Positions 7,341 through 16,110 of a DNA stretch of 16,421 bases are shown piece by piece. Below the pieces are notes generated by a model. It did not search any database, was not told the DNA's origin, and worked only from the letters and a program-made list of their open reading frames with translations. Position 1 is the stretch's first letter, and each line of letters begins with the position of its first letter. Made by a program: the position numbers and the translations under genes. The DNA is from Larix sibirica (lineage: Eukaryota; Streptophyta; Pinopsida; Pinales; Pinaceae): positions 37,509 through 53,929 of the forward strand of contig NWUY0300026059.1 of assembly GCA_004151065.3 (NCBI GenBank). Direction: 5' to 3'.

Positions 7341-8100
7341 GTTAGAGACTCTTCTCTAGATCTCCAAAACTATAGTGAGTTAGGGACGCTTTTTTGTAAG
7401 TTTTTCAAACATAGAAATAATATTTTAAAGAAAACCAATTAATCTCTATCTTCTTAAGGTTTGATAAACCAAGATTAGTCTCAATGAACGTTCATGACCA
7501 TCATCATCATCATCATATATTTAAAGTTATAATTTTAAATTAATAAAATTATTATTTTTAAGTACAAATAGATTCAATGATTTTATATAATTGGATTTTA
7601 GATTATAAATATCCGTTTTCAAAAAAAACCGTTTATCAATATATCAAATTTATTTAAGAAAAATGTATAGTGTTTTGATACTCCTTGGTAAGTGGGTTAT
7701 AAGATTCCTACAACTAAGAATGTTAAGTACCTAAATTTTGGGGCAGAATTTTATGAAAGTATTTTTAGTTAAACTTTAGAATTATTATCTTGTTATTATG
7801 AGCTTTTAAAAATGTTTTAATAAGTCTTAATTATATATTAATTTTAATTGAATTAGGTTAATTATGGATGCTCCTTTTAATTAGTACTTAATTTATTTTT
7901 TAGGTCATTCTTATACTTGTATTTATTAGATAACTTTTTTATATACACTTTTGATGTATTTCCTCAATTAAGTGATTAGAAAGAAGAGATGTTATCTAAG
8001 AGATTAAATTATTATTGGTGACCTAAGGTAATGGTCGAACTATTGTATTAAATGATCTCGTGACTTGTGGACACATAAGTGGATCAAAACCCACCTATGT
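7341..8100. other. A+T-rich intergenic stretch
   Basis: There is no supported gene. It contains a short CAT microsatellite (7499-7516) and many A/T runs. I see no further structure. Confidence 0.5.
7499..7516. repeat. (CAT)6 microsatellite
   Basis: Six uninterrupted CAT/ATC triplets start after 'catgac'. Confidence 0.9.
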
Positions 8101-8111
8101 CCTTTTAACAT

Positions 8112-8275
8112 TAAGTCAATTCCAGCTAGCTCACTTGGTTAAGATGTGGGTCTCGTCAGTAAGGCTAAGAGACACCCAAAAACCTAGTCAAGTTGAGGAT
8201 GGTACCGGATGATTTTGATGGTTTAGATGCCCGTGGATCATGGAAATCAGAGATATTCAAACAAACAAAAAATCA
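8112..8275 (+). mobile_element. tRNA-derived SINE-like copy
   Basis: 'tagctcacttgg' at 8127-8138 matches the RNA polymerase III A box as found in tRNA-derived SINEs. 'ggctaagagacacc' (about 8164-8177) looks like a decayed B box at suitable spacing. The body word 'gattttgatggtttagatgcc' (near 8211-8231) recurs in the SINE-like copy at 12735-12940, where the minus strand reads 'gatttggatggcttagatgcc'. The end is A-rich (near 8260-8275). No clear target-site duplication was found. The sequence cannot fold as a working tRNA. Confidence 0.5.
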
Positions 8276-9100
8276 TTGATGACATATTTTATTATTCCCA
8301 AACCAAATTTGATCAAATTACCAGCAATAAAAATATTTTACCTTTATTTACCACTTAGAAAATAAAATACTTAATTGTATATAAAAAATATAAAAATATT
8401 TAATAAATTTTATTTAATTTAATGCATTCACGAACGTGAATTAACCTTTTAACATGTTTTACCTCTTACGATATATAAAGTATCTTCCAACCATGGAAAA
8501 AGGCATTTATACTAGAAATGTTCATATTTGGGATTTTCAAAATATCTCATGACAATATAAATGTTCACTCCAAATATGTGATTATGTATTCAATGTTGAT
8601 TATAGGTGTTGCCACAATGTTGAAGAGAAACCTTTAATGTTTCAATATGTAACCATGCAAATCTCCTTGGCTTCTTTTGATATATTTCAAGTTATGGTGT
8701 TTCGTTTAGAAAGCTTGTATTTAAATTATTTCTAAAGTATTTAGCAACTTTTCTTTTTTTTGAAAAGCATCCTAATGTATTTGGGACTATATTTTATTTA
8801 TTGAATTTGTATCATGATTACCAAGATCAATACCTTAAATATAATATTATAATTCATAATTTTATTAATAAAAATGAAATTACATTTTTCAAATCTTATA
8901 TTAATATTTTTAGTTCGAAGGAAAAAACCTAGAATCTAAATTATGAATTACATCATTTTTATCTTCTTATTTTATCTACTTTTAAAAATAATAATAATAC
9001 AAAATAGACATCTAAATTAATACTAATGTCTCTTGTATCCATCATCAAATGACACATCTATTCAATAAAATCATACAAATAACATCATAAAATAAAAATA
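8276..9100. other. A+T-rich intergenic stretch
   Basis: No ORF, repeat or RNA feature could be supported on either strand. Confidence 0.5.
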
Positions 9101-9271
9101 AACAAGGCTGCATGGTAGTTAATACCTGCCTAATTGAAAAAGCTATTGCATTTGCATAGCTTTGAATTGCATAGCTAGGTTAAACAAGGTTGCATGGCAG
9201 TTAATGGCAGCTAATACTTGTCGAATTGAAAAATCTATTGCATTTGCATAGCTTTGAATTGCATAGCTAAG
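9101..9271. repeat. ~82-bp tandem duplication
   Basis: 9101-9182 and 9183-9271 share 'aacaaggctgcatgg', 'gttaata', 'ctattgcatttgcatagctt' and 'tgaattgcatagcta'. The second copy carries an extra ~10 bp made by a small internal duplication ('ggcagttaat ggcagctaat'). Confidence 0.9.
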
Positions 9272-9600
9272 TTGGATTGGTAGGTTAATGTGTATTGTGC
9301 CGGTAGCATGTTAGAATTTTGTCTGGTGAGCCTCACACTATTGGCAATCGCTTTAGTATTTGAGTGTTCCATAGTGTAACTACTGGAAGAAAAGGCTTGT
9401 TCATAAAGCATCTAGAACTACATTAATATTTTTCCAACATGAAGGGAGTTATGATTTTGGGCATTGTCTACTACAAGCATATATGGTGCATCAGCTAAAA
9501 AAAATGGTCGTGCTTTCTAACCATGCTCAGTCCTGTGATGGTTATAAATTGTACACATTCCTCGTAGCATGAGGATTTAGATCACTAAAAACTTCCAGTG
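9272..9600. other. Unassigned, less A+T-rich segment
   Basis: Composition is more balanced than in the neighbours. The minus strand has short protein-like stretches (for example near 9410-9500, reading DAPYMLVVDN-like words across frames), but no continuous frame. It could be a very old transposon relic. Not called. Confidence 0.3.
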
Positions 9601-9609
9601 ATTGTGTTN

Positions 9610-9753
9610 ACTTTATTGACATATCTCTTTCATTTAATTAATATACTCTTACATTAATTTGTTTGTTGGTTTTCATTATCTTCATTAATATTTCTACAAC
9701 TTTATTGACATATCTCTTTCATTTAATTAATATACTCTTACATTAATTTGTTT
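9610..9753. repeat. 55-bp perfect direct repeat, 89-bp period
   Basis: 9610-9664 and 9699-9753 are identical ('actttattgacatatctc' through 'acattaatttgttt'), separated by 34 bp. An N lies at 9609, exactly at the left edge. Confidence 0.9.
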
Positions 9754-9869
9754 TCAAATATTTATAAAACATATCCATAGCTTATTTACATGTTTCTTAA
9801 ACATCCATATTTACATATCTATTTTATTTTATTATTATATTATTACACTTTAAAAAATTCATAAATATG

Positions 9870-11014
9870 ACCAAATCAATTTATTTTTTTGCATTTTCCT
9901 TCACAACAATCTTTAAATATGTATTTCATTTTAATATTATATAATTACAGTTTTAAAAATCCATAAAAAATGAATATAACTTATGAAAATATTTTTGGTG
10001 GATTTGAATGGTTTTAAATATTCACACCATATGTCATTTACAATCATATTTCTTTTATTGAAATATTTTAAATATTTATGACGCATTTTATTTTGTTGAT
10101 ATTTTGGTTGATTGAGGCTGCAAGTTGTAAGCAATCTTATGATCTGTTTTTTTTTCTCTAGTTTGGTCAACTTGTTGGATGTCTTAGTATGACTATTATG
10201 CTATCTATTTTTTATGCTATGTGTTACTCCTAAGATGGTTGGATGATATGTGGCTTCATTTTGATGGATTCTTTATGTACTTTTTAATTCTATGGAATAA
10301 CATAAATACTACTTTTTTTTTTTGAAAAAAAATATTTATTTCATGGATTACTTTTCATTAACATATTTTTAAATATTCATCAAATATGTTAATATCTTAT
10401 TATAATATATTTTTTTTGTTTTTTTTTTAAATCATAATATATTTATTCCAAAATAAAAAAAGGTAATATACATTTAACAAAGTTCTAAAGACATAAACCA
10501 TAATTGTGTTAATTGCACTCTTCAATGATTGAGCCACAATTATATCATATCAAAATAATCATAAAAAATACTTTATTTATAAAATAATCAATTAACGAAA
10601 CTATAAAGTTCATTACATAAAATCTAAAATCAATTTCTAAACCATCCCATACACAACAACAATATTAGTTAATAAAGATCTTTACATGTTGCATTCAAGT
10701 AAATACAATTACTCAAATATCTGTCTTCCCATACAAATTGTGGTAAACCCATCCTTGTCTCAATAATGTCAAAAATATCTTCCAAATCATCCACACTCCT
10801 ATTTCAAAATAAGCCATATATTAATCCATTTGTTTCTCTGAAAATATGGTTGCAAGAGAAGTGGTAAACTTAAGAAGTTAAAGTGCATTTACCTAATCAA
10901 TAAACCATCTATTAATCCATTTGTTTCTCTGAAAATATGGTTACAAGAGAAGTGATAAACTTAAGAAGTTAAGGTGCATTTACCTAATCTATGAGATGTA
11001 CTATCTCAATGTTA
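9870..11014 (-). mobile_element. LINE tail, copy 1 of a head-to-tail pair
   Basis: This segment aligns in order with 11015-11845. Shared blocks include 'catatgtcatttac', 'ttaatatcttattataatat', 'catttaacaaa..tctaaagacata', 'taaaccatcccatacaca' and 'aatccatttgtttct'. On the minus strand the region near 10811-10855 keeps an RNase H end (NHIFRETNGL; the following Asp is Tyr here). Relative to copy 2 it has a ~240-bp insertion (about 10094-10335) and a 91-bp internal duplication (10811-10990). The minus-strand 3' end carries an A-run (T-run near 9882-9888). It is either a second truncated insertion or a tandem duplication. Confidence 0.65.
10811..10990. repeat. 91-bp tandem duplication
   Basis: 'ccatatattaatccatttg' at 10814 and 'ccatctattaatccatttg' at 10905 start two copies that agree at about 95 percent to 'gtgcatttacctaatc'. 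This doubles the RNase H C-terminal words on the minus strand. Confidence 0.9.
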
Positions 11015-12115
11015 TGATTTTTATGACTTTATCAATATATTTTTTTTCATTTTTCTTTCACAACCATCTCTACATATATATTTCATTCTAATATTATACT
11101 ATTACATTCATAAAAAATAAATATAAATTTATCAATATATTTTTGTTAGATTTGATTAGTTTTAAATATTCATAGCATATGTCATTTATAACCATATTTA
11201 TTTTATTGGAATATTTTTAAATATTCATGACGCATGTTATTAATAAACATATTTAGTTTATGGGATTACATTGTCACACTAACATATTTTTAATACTCAT
11301 AAAACATGTTAATATCTTATTATAATATTTTTTTATTAGTGTTTTTAGGTCATAATATATTTATTCTAAGATGAGAAGGTGATATTACATTTAACAAATA
11401 TCTAAAGACATAAAACCATAATTGTGCTAATAGCACCCTTCAATTATTGAGCCAGTATAATATAAGTTGAGATCAAAATAATTATAAAAAATGTTTTCAT
11501 TACAAAACAGTCAATTAATTGGACCATAAAGTTCGTCATATCTAGTCTAAAATTAATTTCTAAACCATCCCATACACAGCATTATTGATCTATAAAGACC
11601 TTCACATGTTGCTTTCAATAAAATACAATCACTCAAATATTTGTCTTCCCATAAAAGTTGTGGTAGGTCCATCCTTTGTCTCAATGATGTCAATAATACC
11701 TTCCCAACCATCCACCTCGTGTTTCAACAAACCATCTACTAATCCATTTGTTTCTTTAAAAATATGGTTGCAAGAGCAGTGACAAACTTAAGAAGTTGAG
11801 GTGCATTTACATAATCTATGAGATGTGGTATCCCAATGTTATTATTTTTAACCTCCATGCAACCCTTTCAACAACCAATTATGTGTCTCCAAGGATCTAA
11901 ATTTAAGTTATCCCTCTATCTACAACTATCTTTATCAAGATAAGTATAGCCCTCACCTATAGCATGTTGTTACTCTTGACACTTAGACCACATTTGAAAG
12001 AGAATTAATACTCTTGTGTTAGAAACATGACTCCCCCTACACCTGAAAGGTTGGTGTTCCCCTTGGATGCATCATTGAAAAATCCCCACGACTTTGATTT
12101 GTTGATTAGAAACTA
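11015..12115 (-). mobile_element. LINE tail, copy 2 (with complete but broken RNase H)
   Basis: This is the longer member of the pair. The minus strand starts (5'-truncated) with an RNase H relic near 12100-11690, continues through 3' sequence shared with 9870-11014, and ends in an A-run (T-run at 11040-11047). It lies head-to-tail upstream of copy 1 in minus-strand sense. The 5' boundary is approximate. Confidence 0.6.
11640..12100 (-). pseudogene. RNase H relic of LINE copy 2
   Basis: On the minus strand one frame reads WGFFNDASKGN (normally WGFFDGAS), GVGGVMFL, CGLSVKSNNML, stop, VRAILILIKIVVDRGI, then ILGDT, stop, LVVERVAW. This is the RNase H order FDGA...GxGGV...TNNxAExxAL...LxILGDSxLVVE. 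The first catalytic Asp is Asn (codon at 12074-12076); the GDS Asp remains in GDT (codon at 11885-11887) in the same frame. After a frame change the C-terminal part reads NHIFKETNGLVDGLLKHE (11769 down to about 11716), which keeps the final Asp, and continues as a protein-like tail DGWEGIIDIIETKDGPTTT. Multiple stops show it is dead. In this LINE family the C-terminus seems to extend some 35 residues past RNase H. Confidence 0.65.
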
Positions 12116-12430
12116 CTCAATCCACCTCAACGACTCGCACTTCATGGAGATTTATAAACCAACACATGCACACTGGATTTTATAAAAGACATGTAGAGCT
12201 TGCCATGAACACTGCATCAAATTCTCTTAGGCGGGAGCTTCGTTAGATAGGGTGAAGAGCGTAGTTTTTAAAGGATCTTTGATTAGATATGGTTAACTAC
12301 ATGAAGAGCATAATTGTTAGATGAGGTTAACTATATAATTAAAAAAAAAATCATAAAACTTACAAAAGGGTTGAAAGCACTTAAAATATCTCTTTCAAAA
12401 GTTTGAATTAATAAAAAAAATAAAAATTAT
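12116..12430. other. Unassigned; possibly the upstream linker of the LINE relic
   Basis: 12116-12245 may still be minus-strand LINE linker (short words such as REFDAVFMASS near 12200-12235), but frames are broken. 12246-12430 is A+T-rich with nothing recognisable. Confidence 0.35.
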
Positions 12431-12560
12431 AGTTTTTTTCCATAGAAAAAACCCTTATATTCGATATCTATGAGAAAGGAATCAAAATATACATATGTTT
12501 GTCTAGTATGAACTCAAAACCTACCATGTGCTGTTTGCACTATCTACCATGAAAGTTCAA
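12430..12560 (-). mobile_element. Possible SINE-like copy
   Basis: The minus strand has 'catggtagatagtgc' (about 12536-12550) followed by 'ggttttgagttcata' (about 12507-12521), with the order and rough spacing of pol III A and B boxes. An A-rich tail follows ('ggaaaaaaac', near 12433-12443). No target-site duplication was found. Weak evidence. Confidence 0.3.
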
Positions 12561-12734
12561 AGCAAAAACACATTATAGTCTTCATGTAGTGCCTCGTAGA
12601 CACCCAACAATCCTAAACATAAAAGAAAACCCAATTCTTGTGAAATTTAAATGAGTTCATAAAGAGTTTACATAACAACTTAAAAACCTCCCAGACGAAT
12701 AGTTTTTATTATTGTTTTCTAGTTTTTTCGTGAC

Positions 12735-12940
12735 TTGCGGAACTAGCCTGTGGTCTAAGAAACCACGACCCAAGGCATCTAAGCCATCCAAATCACCTAG
12801 GGATCGCACCCGGCCTCGGCCACACCAACCCTTAACATGGTTGGATTTTAAATGTCTCCTCTCAACTACCTTGCAGGGTTTGAACTCGGGTCACCATGCA
12901 AAATGAGGCCCGTTGAAACCAACCGTGCTAGTAGGATTTG
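12735..12940 (-). mobile_element. tRNA-derived SINE-like copy
   Basis: The minus strand has an A-box-like 'tagcacggttgg' (complement of 12919-12930) and, about 35 bp on, a B-box-like 'gagttcaaacc' (complement within 12877-12889). The tail half carries 'gatttggatggcttagatgcc', shared with the plus-strand copy at 8112-8275. After about 12735 the minus strand becomes A-rich ('cgaaaaaactagaaaac', near 12713-12730). Two A/B-box-headed copies with one common body support a SINE family. The plus-strand open frame here (12712-12906) is a by-product. Confidence 0.5.
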
Positions 12941-13002
12941 ACACTTCCAAGACAAATTGCTAATTAATCTTAAAACATAAATGTTTATGTAGTTGTAAGT
13001 AG

Positions 13003-13267
13003 AGTTCATCCTATCAATTGGGTCTAACCGGAGTGGTTGTGGGATGGAGTGTTATCCTCCCCACCCAAGATTTATTCTTGTAAGTGACATGTTGATCTCA
13101 CAGTGAGTATATTGTTGTAACATTTATGAGCCTCGTTGTTCACTTGGTCGTATGCCTTGAAGAATCNTAGGGTTTACCTTGGGTACCATCCTCAAAATGA
13201 GGGGAAGTGCCCAAGGGTTTTCCCCGAGATAATTACCTAGAAAAAAAGGGAGTGCATCCTATAAATT
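13003..13267 (+). mobile_element. SINE-like insertion with ~17-bp target-site duplications
   Basis: Flanks 13003-13019 (AGTTCATCCTATCAATT) and 13251-13267 (AGTGCATCCTATAAATT) agree at 15 of 17 positions. The ~231-bp insert (13020-13250) starts 'gggtctaaccggagtggttg' and ends with an A-run ('agaaaaaaaggg', 13240-13250). The head resembles a decayed A box, and 'cccaagatttattcttg' resembles a decayed B box. It splits the minus-strand LINE at its 3' end. An N lies inside at 13167. Family not identified. Confidence 0.6.
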
Positions 13268-13835
13268 CACATTCGGTAAGGGTACTCTTTTGCAAAAGCA
13301 ATGCATCCTTAGACAAATTCTTTGCCAAAGAATTGAATTCACAAAAAATGCGAGTGAAGGAAATATCATCAAAATAATCTTTTATCTCCTTGACTTGATT
13401 CATAATAAAGGCCACGGCTAGGTTTATGATAATACATTTATGGTTTGCCCAATCAATTAAAATCTCTGAATCTCGAAAGACTTGGAGACATTTTAATAAT
13501 TTTTTCTCAATAGTTTTCAATAATAGAAAATTTAGCTTGATTGTTTGATCCTTTACTAGCAAATTTTATAGAAAGTAGTGAGATGAATCAAGAAATAGTA
13601 CTTCTCTTGCTCCACAAATGTGTAGCCTTCCCTAGCTTACTCCATCAAGAAGCCCCATGGCTTTTAATAATCAATACTATACATTAGCAAACTTATGTTG
13701 GATTTTTCTTTGGGATATCTTTTGTTCTCTTGCAGTGCTTGTTTGACTTTATGTGCTACCATAACAAGAGATGAATCCAAATCCTAACATAATATTTGAT
13801 TCCTTGACCACCAAATACCATACACAAAAAGACAA
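13233..13835 (-). pseudogene. LINE ORF2 C-terminus: linker plus RNase H relic
   Basis: From 13835 leftwards the minus strand reads YGIWWSRNQIL, VAHKVKQALQENKRYPKEK and KPWGF, the WxxWxxRN linker that precedes RNase H in plant LINE ORF2. After a frame change come FDGVS, stop, GRLHICGAREVLFLDSSHYF, stop, and then the open part (13562-13233) LLKCLQVFRDSEILIDWANH, IFCEFNSLAKNLSKDALLLQ. The first Asp (FDG, codon 13644-13646) and the GDS-like Asp (RDS) remain, but the final Asp (AD in ADNLSK) is Lys. The TNNxAE motif is eroded. Four or more stops or frameshifts make it inactive. The 3' end is interrupted by the SINE-like insertion ending at 13250. A poly(A) tail is not visible. Confidence 0.85.
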
Positions 13836-13852
13836 GGAAGAACCCAAAATTA

Positions 13853-14143
13853 TAATTTGATTTATTATTATTATTATTATCATCTTAAGATTAAATTATA
13901 TGAATATGTCCAAGATAGAAGCTACAACCTTGATAGTATTTTGGGAATATTTTATACTTCAAGGCCAACCCCTCTCTTTTTCTTGATGGGATTGTTACTG
14001 TAATTTGATTTATTATTATTATTATCTTAAGATTAAATTATATGAATATGTCCAAGATAGAAACTACAACCTTGATACTATTTTGGGAATATTTTATGCT
14101 TCAATGCCAACCCCTCTCTTTTTCTTGATGGGCTTGTTACGGT
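13853..14143. repeat. ~145-bp tandem duplication with TTA microsatellite
   Basis: Copy 1 (about 13853-13999) and copy 2 (about 14001-14143) share 'aatttgatttattatta', 'cttaagattaaattatatg', 'aatatgtccaagatag' and 'ccaacccctctctttttctt' at about 95 percent. The period is 142 bp, or 148 across the microsatellite, because copy 1 has two more TTA units. Confidence 0.95.
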
Positions 14144-14261
14144 TACACAACAACCACAAAATGACAAGCATTATGAAAACAATTAATGTACAATTAGAAT
14201 GGACAATTGTCTTCATTCACATAAACACCCTCCTCATGAGTAAGAATGCATCTCAAACAAA

Positions 14262-14480
14262 TAATAATAATAATTTAATAATAACAACAACAACCTAATT
14301 TTAATGGCACAATCAAATTAGACACCAAATTGGTGTATGAGACCCCCTTGTTTGTGGGACAAGGGACCCCCTCTGTGCAACATTTTAACTACTAAATTCT
14401 ATATAGGTGTACATACCCTACCCCTTCAAATTTAAACCCATGACCTTCTAAGAAGAAACACATCTTCTTAACCTTAAAAA
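14262..14480 (-). mobile_element. SINE-like insert with TTG/TTA tail
   Basis: This segment is absent at the matching point of copy 1 (near 6050). On the minus strand it has 'aaggttaagaagatg' (complement of 14461-14475, A-box-like) and 'gggtttaaatttga' (complement of 14426-14439, B-box-like). It ends in 'ttgttgttgttattatt' and (TTA)n (complement of 14265-14295). A tRNA-like head and a TTG-repeat end recall TS-type plant SINEs; the family call is inference. Confidence 0.5.
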
Positions 14481-14573
14481 CACTTGTTAGTTGGTTAAAT
14501 AAAAAAACATCTCAATCAACCAATATGATGTGTTGTGTTTCGATAAATTGATAAATCTCATTCACAGTGACAA

Positions 14574-14583
14574 AGGGATATAC
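14574..14583. repeat. Left target-site duplication of the 14584-16100 LINE
   Basis: AGGGATATAC is repeated exactly at 16101-16110. Confidence 0.85.
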
Positions 14584-14914
14584 CTTTTTTTTCAATCAGA
14601 AAAATAGCTATACTTTATTGACATGTATAAGATAGAAAGTACAAAAACAACCCACCGCAAGAGGAAGAACAACATGGAACCATCCCACTAGACTAGAGAT
14701 AATGCCCAAACCCATGAGCAAAGACCCAACACACCACATATAATAGTTTCCCCAGCCACAAAGAGGAGATCCCGCCCAGCCAAATGAACCCAATACACAA
14801 ACCAAGAAAAAATGGCAGCCTTCGAACAAGAGAAGAAGGAACGCCATCCAAGAAGTTAGGACCAAAAGAACAAGGCACTACTCATACCCAAGCAATTTGG
14901 AAGATAACCCAGTA

Positions 14915-15352
14915 TCAATACATGAAGAAGCTACCTGCTTCTCGAAGAATATCGACCTCCCAAAATTCAAAAAATAGAGTGCCTTCCATCAAATGCAAAG
15001 CTTGCTTTGAGAGAGACTATGCAAGTTCATTCGCAGCACGTGGGGCATGCACAAATTGGATACCCTGATAATGTTGATGCAGAGAATTGATCTTGACAAG
15101 CCAAGGAGAAAGTGCGATGACATTGATTCTCCCGATACCGTTAATCCAGTTGATTACAACTTGAGAATCACCCGCTATTTGCTGCAGCTCCAGGTTACGC
15201 AATAATGCAAAATAAAGGATAATCCAAAGTGCACAAAATTCACTTTTGGTATTAGTCCCTGAACCAAAATTCATCCAGATATTAAAGAAACAGTCGTGGT
15301 TTAATGAAATGACACCACCCGCCCCACAAAGCAAGTTTTATTCCTGTGAAGC
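14915..15352 (-). pseudogene. LINE ORF2 RNase H domain (nearly complete, two main stops)
   Basis: On the minus strand the frame opens KFDGASQE, stop, NLLCGAGGVISLNHDCFF, then NFGSGTNTKSEFCALWIILY, LQQIAGDSQVVINWING, and FVHAPRAANELA, stop (15017-15019), SLSKQALHLMEGTLFFEFWE, to the natural end (TGA 14915-14917). Three catalytic positions are visible: Asp in FDGA, Glu in the NTKSEF word (TNNxAE in the family) and Asp in GDS. The fourth, Asp in NELADSLSK, is replaced by the TAG. Both internal stops are in one frame with no frameshift across ~145 codons, so decay is modest. It works in the family to degrade template RNA during target-primed reverse transcription. Confidence 0.9.
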
Positions 15353-15362
15353 CCCATCAAAT

Positions 15363-15996
15363 TTACCAAAACACACCGAAGATATAATAGAAATGGGCCT
15401 GTAGATGGGCAAGATGCTTACCATTTATATCTGCTCCGATTCCCCCCGCTTCATAGTGTGCCACCACCACCTTGCTCGCCACCCACTTCAGCTGAAGAAG
15501 CTTATCTTCAAATATAGCGAGATTTCTCGCCTTCCAAATCTCCCAAACCACAAGGAAAGCCAACTCTACATCGCTACGGTTGGACTTATAACAATAGTGT
15601 AATACATCCGACAGAGGTCGGTTTGTCCATGATGGAAATCCAGCAGATGTAAGACGGACCACCTCCCAAACCTGCATACTAAAAACACAATAAAAAAGAT
15701 GCAGATCCATATCTGCCTCCTGTTTGCATAAACAACAAATACTTGGCCCAACAAACGCTCGTTTCTGCAAATTATTCCAGAATAAAAAGCTTGTCCTCCA
15801 GGGCTAACCACATGAAGACTTTAACTTTTATCAGAATGTTCCACTGCCACAACATTGCATGACACCAACATGAAGGAGCCTTGTCCGGAAAGAAGGTTTC
15901 ATAGGCCGATCGAACAGTCAATATCCCTATGGAAGTATTTCGCGACCATATTAGCCTGTCCACATCCATGGAGAGATGGATACAGCCCCTGTGCAA
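15363..15996 (-). pseudogene. LINE ORF2 RT zinc-binding (zf-RVT) domain and linker
   Basis: The minus strand reads DRLIWSRNTSIGILTVRSAY, LWQWNILIKVKVFMWLALED (frame ends at 15772), then one frame over WNNLQKRAFVGPSICCLCKQ, DLHLFYCVFSMQVWEVV, and the linker LVVWEIWKARNLAIFEDKLL. This is the plant LINE zf-RVT pattern: DxLxWxxxxxGxFxVxSAY, FxWLxxxxxLxTxxxLxxR, CxxC and HxxxC, then WxIWxxRN. The zinc ligands (CCLC, HLFYC) are still there. One frameshift near 15772 breaks it, and a further frame change occurs before RNase H near 15360. Upstream, 15997-16100 gives only a short unassigned ORF2 remnant before the truncation point. Confidence 0.9.
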
Positions 15997-16100
15997 ATCA
16001 CAGATATAACAATTCCATTATGCAGCCAATAAACCTTGGAGACTGATATGTTCTGCTCCAACCCAGGCTTGAAAAGGAGAGTTAGAATAATTCGTTCAGG

Positions 16101-16110
16101 AGGGATATAC
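16101..16110. repeat. Right target-site duplication of the 14584-16100 LINE
   Basis: AGGGATATAC, identical to 14574-14583. Confidence 0.85.

Larger units (their letters stand above)
13895..14583 (+). repeat. Repeat family X, copy 2, left part
   Basis: Aligns with 3820-4047 (through 'gtaagaatgcatctcaaa' at 14240-14257) and then with 6046 onward ('caaacaaa', 'cttgttagttgg' at 14483-14494, and 'gataaatctcattcacagtgac' at 14549). At the point where copy 1 carries the 1982-bp retrocopy, copy 2 is uninterrupted. Copy 2 instead carries a ~220-bp SINE-like insert (14262-14480) and stops at 14583, where a LINE is inserted. Confidence 0.65.
14584..16100 (-). mobile_element. 5'-truncated LINE with poly(A) tail and target-site duplications
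   Basis: Flanked by AGGGATATAC on both sides. The minus-strand 3' end is an A8 run (T8 at 14585-14592) next to the left duplication. The 5' end at 16100 falls in the ORF2 region just before the RT zinc-binding domain, so the copy lacks RT and endonuclease and was dead on arrival. ORF2 ends near 14915, leaving a ~320-bp 3' UTR. Host repeat sequence resumes directly at 16111. It is among the best-preserved insertions in the window. Confidence 0.9.

Noticed and set aside
8112-8180. tRNA gene
   Set aside because: The A-box-like word is good but the B box is decayed and no cloverleaf or acceptor stem can be drawn.
9410-9500. Possible hAT-like transposase fragment on the minus strand
   Set aside because: A few protein-like words only, in different frames; not enough to name a family.
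10094-10335. MITE inserted in LINE copy 1
   Set aside because: Extra sequence is clear by comparison, but no terminal inverted repeats or target-site duplication were found.
14784-15068. 94-codon plus-strand ORF
   Set aside because: Shadow of the minus-strand LINE RNase H and 3' UTR.
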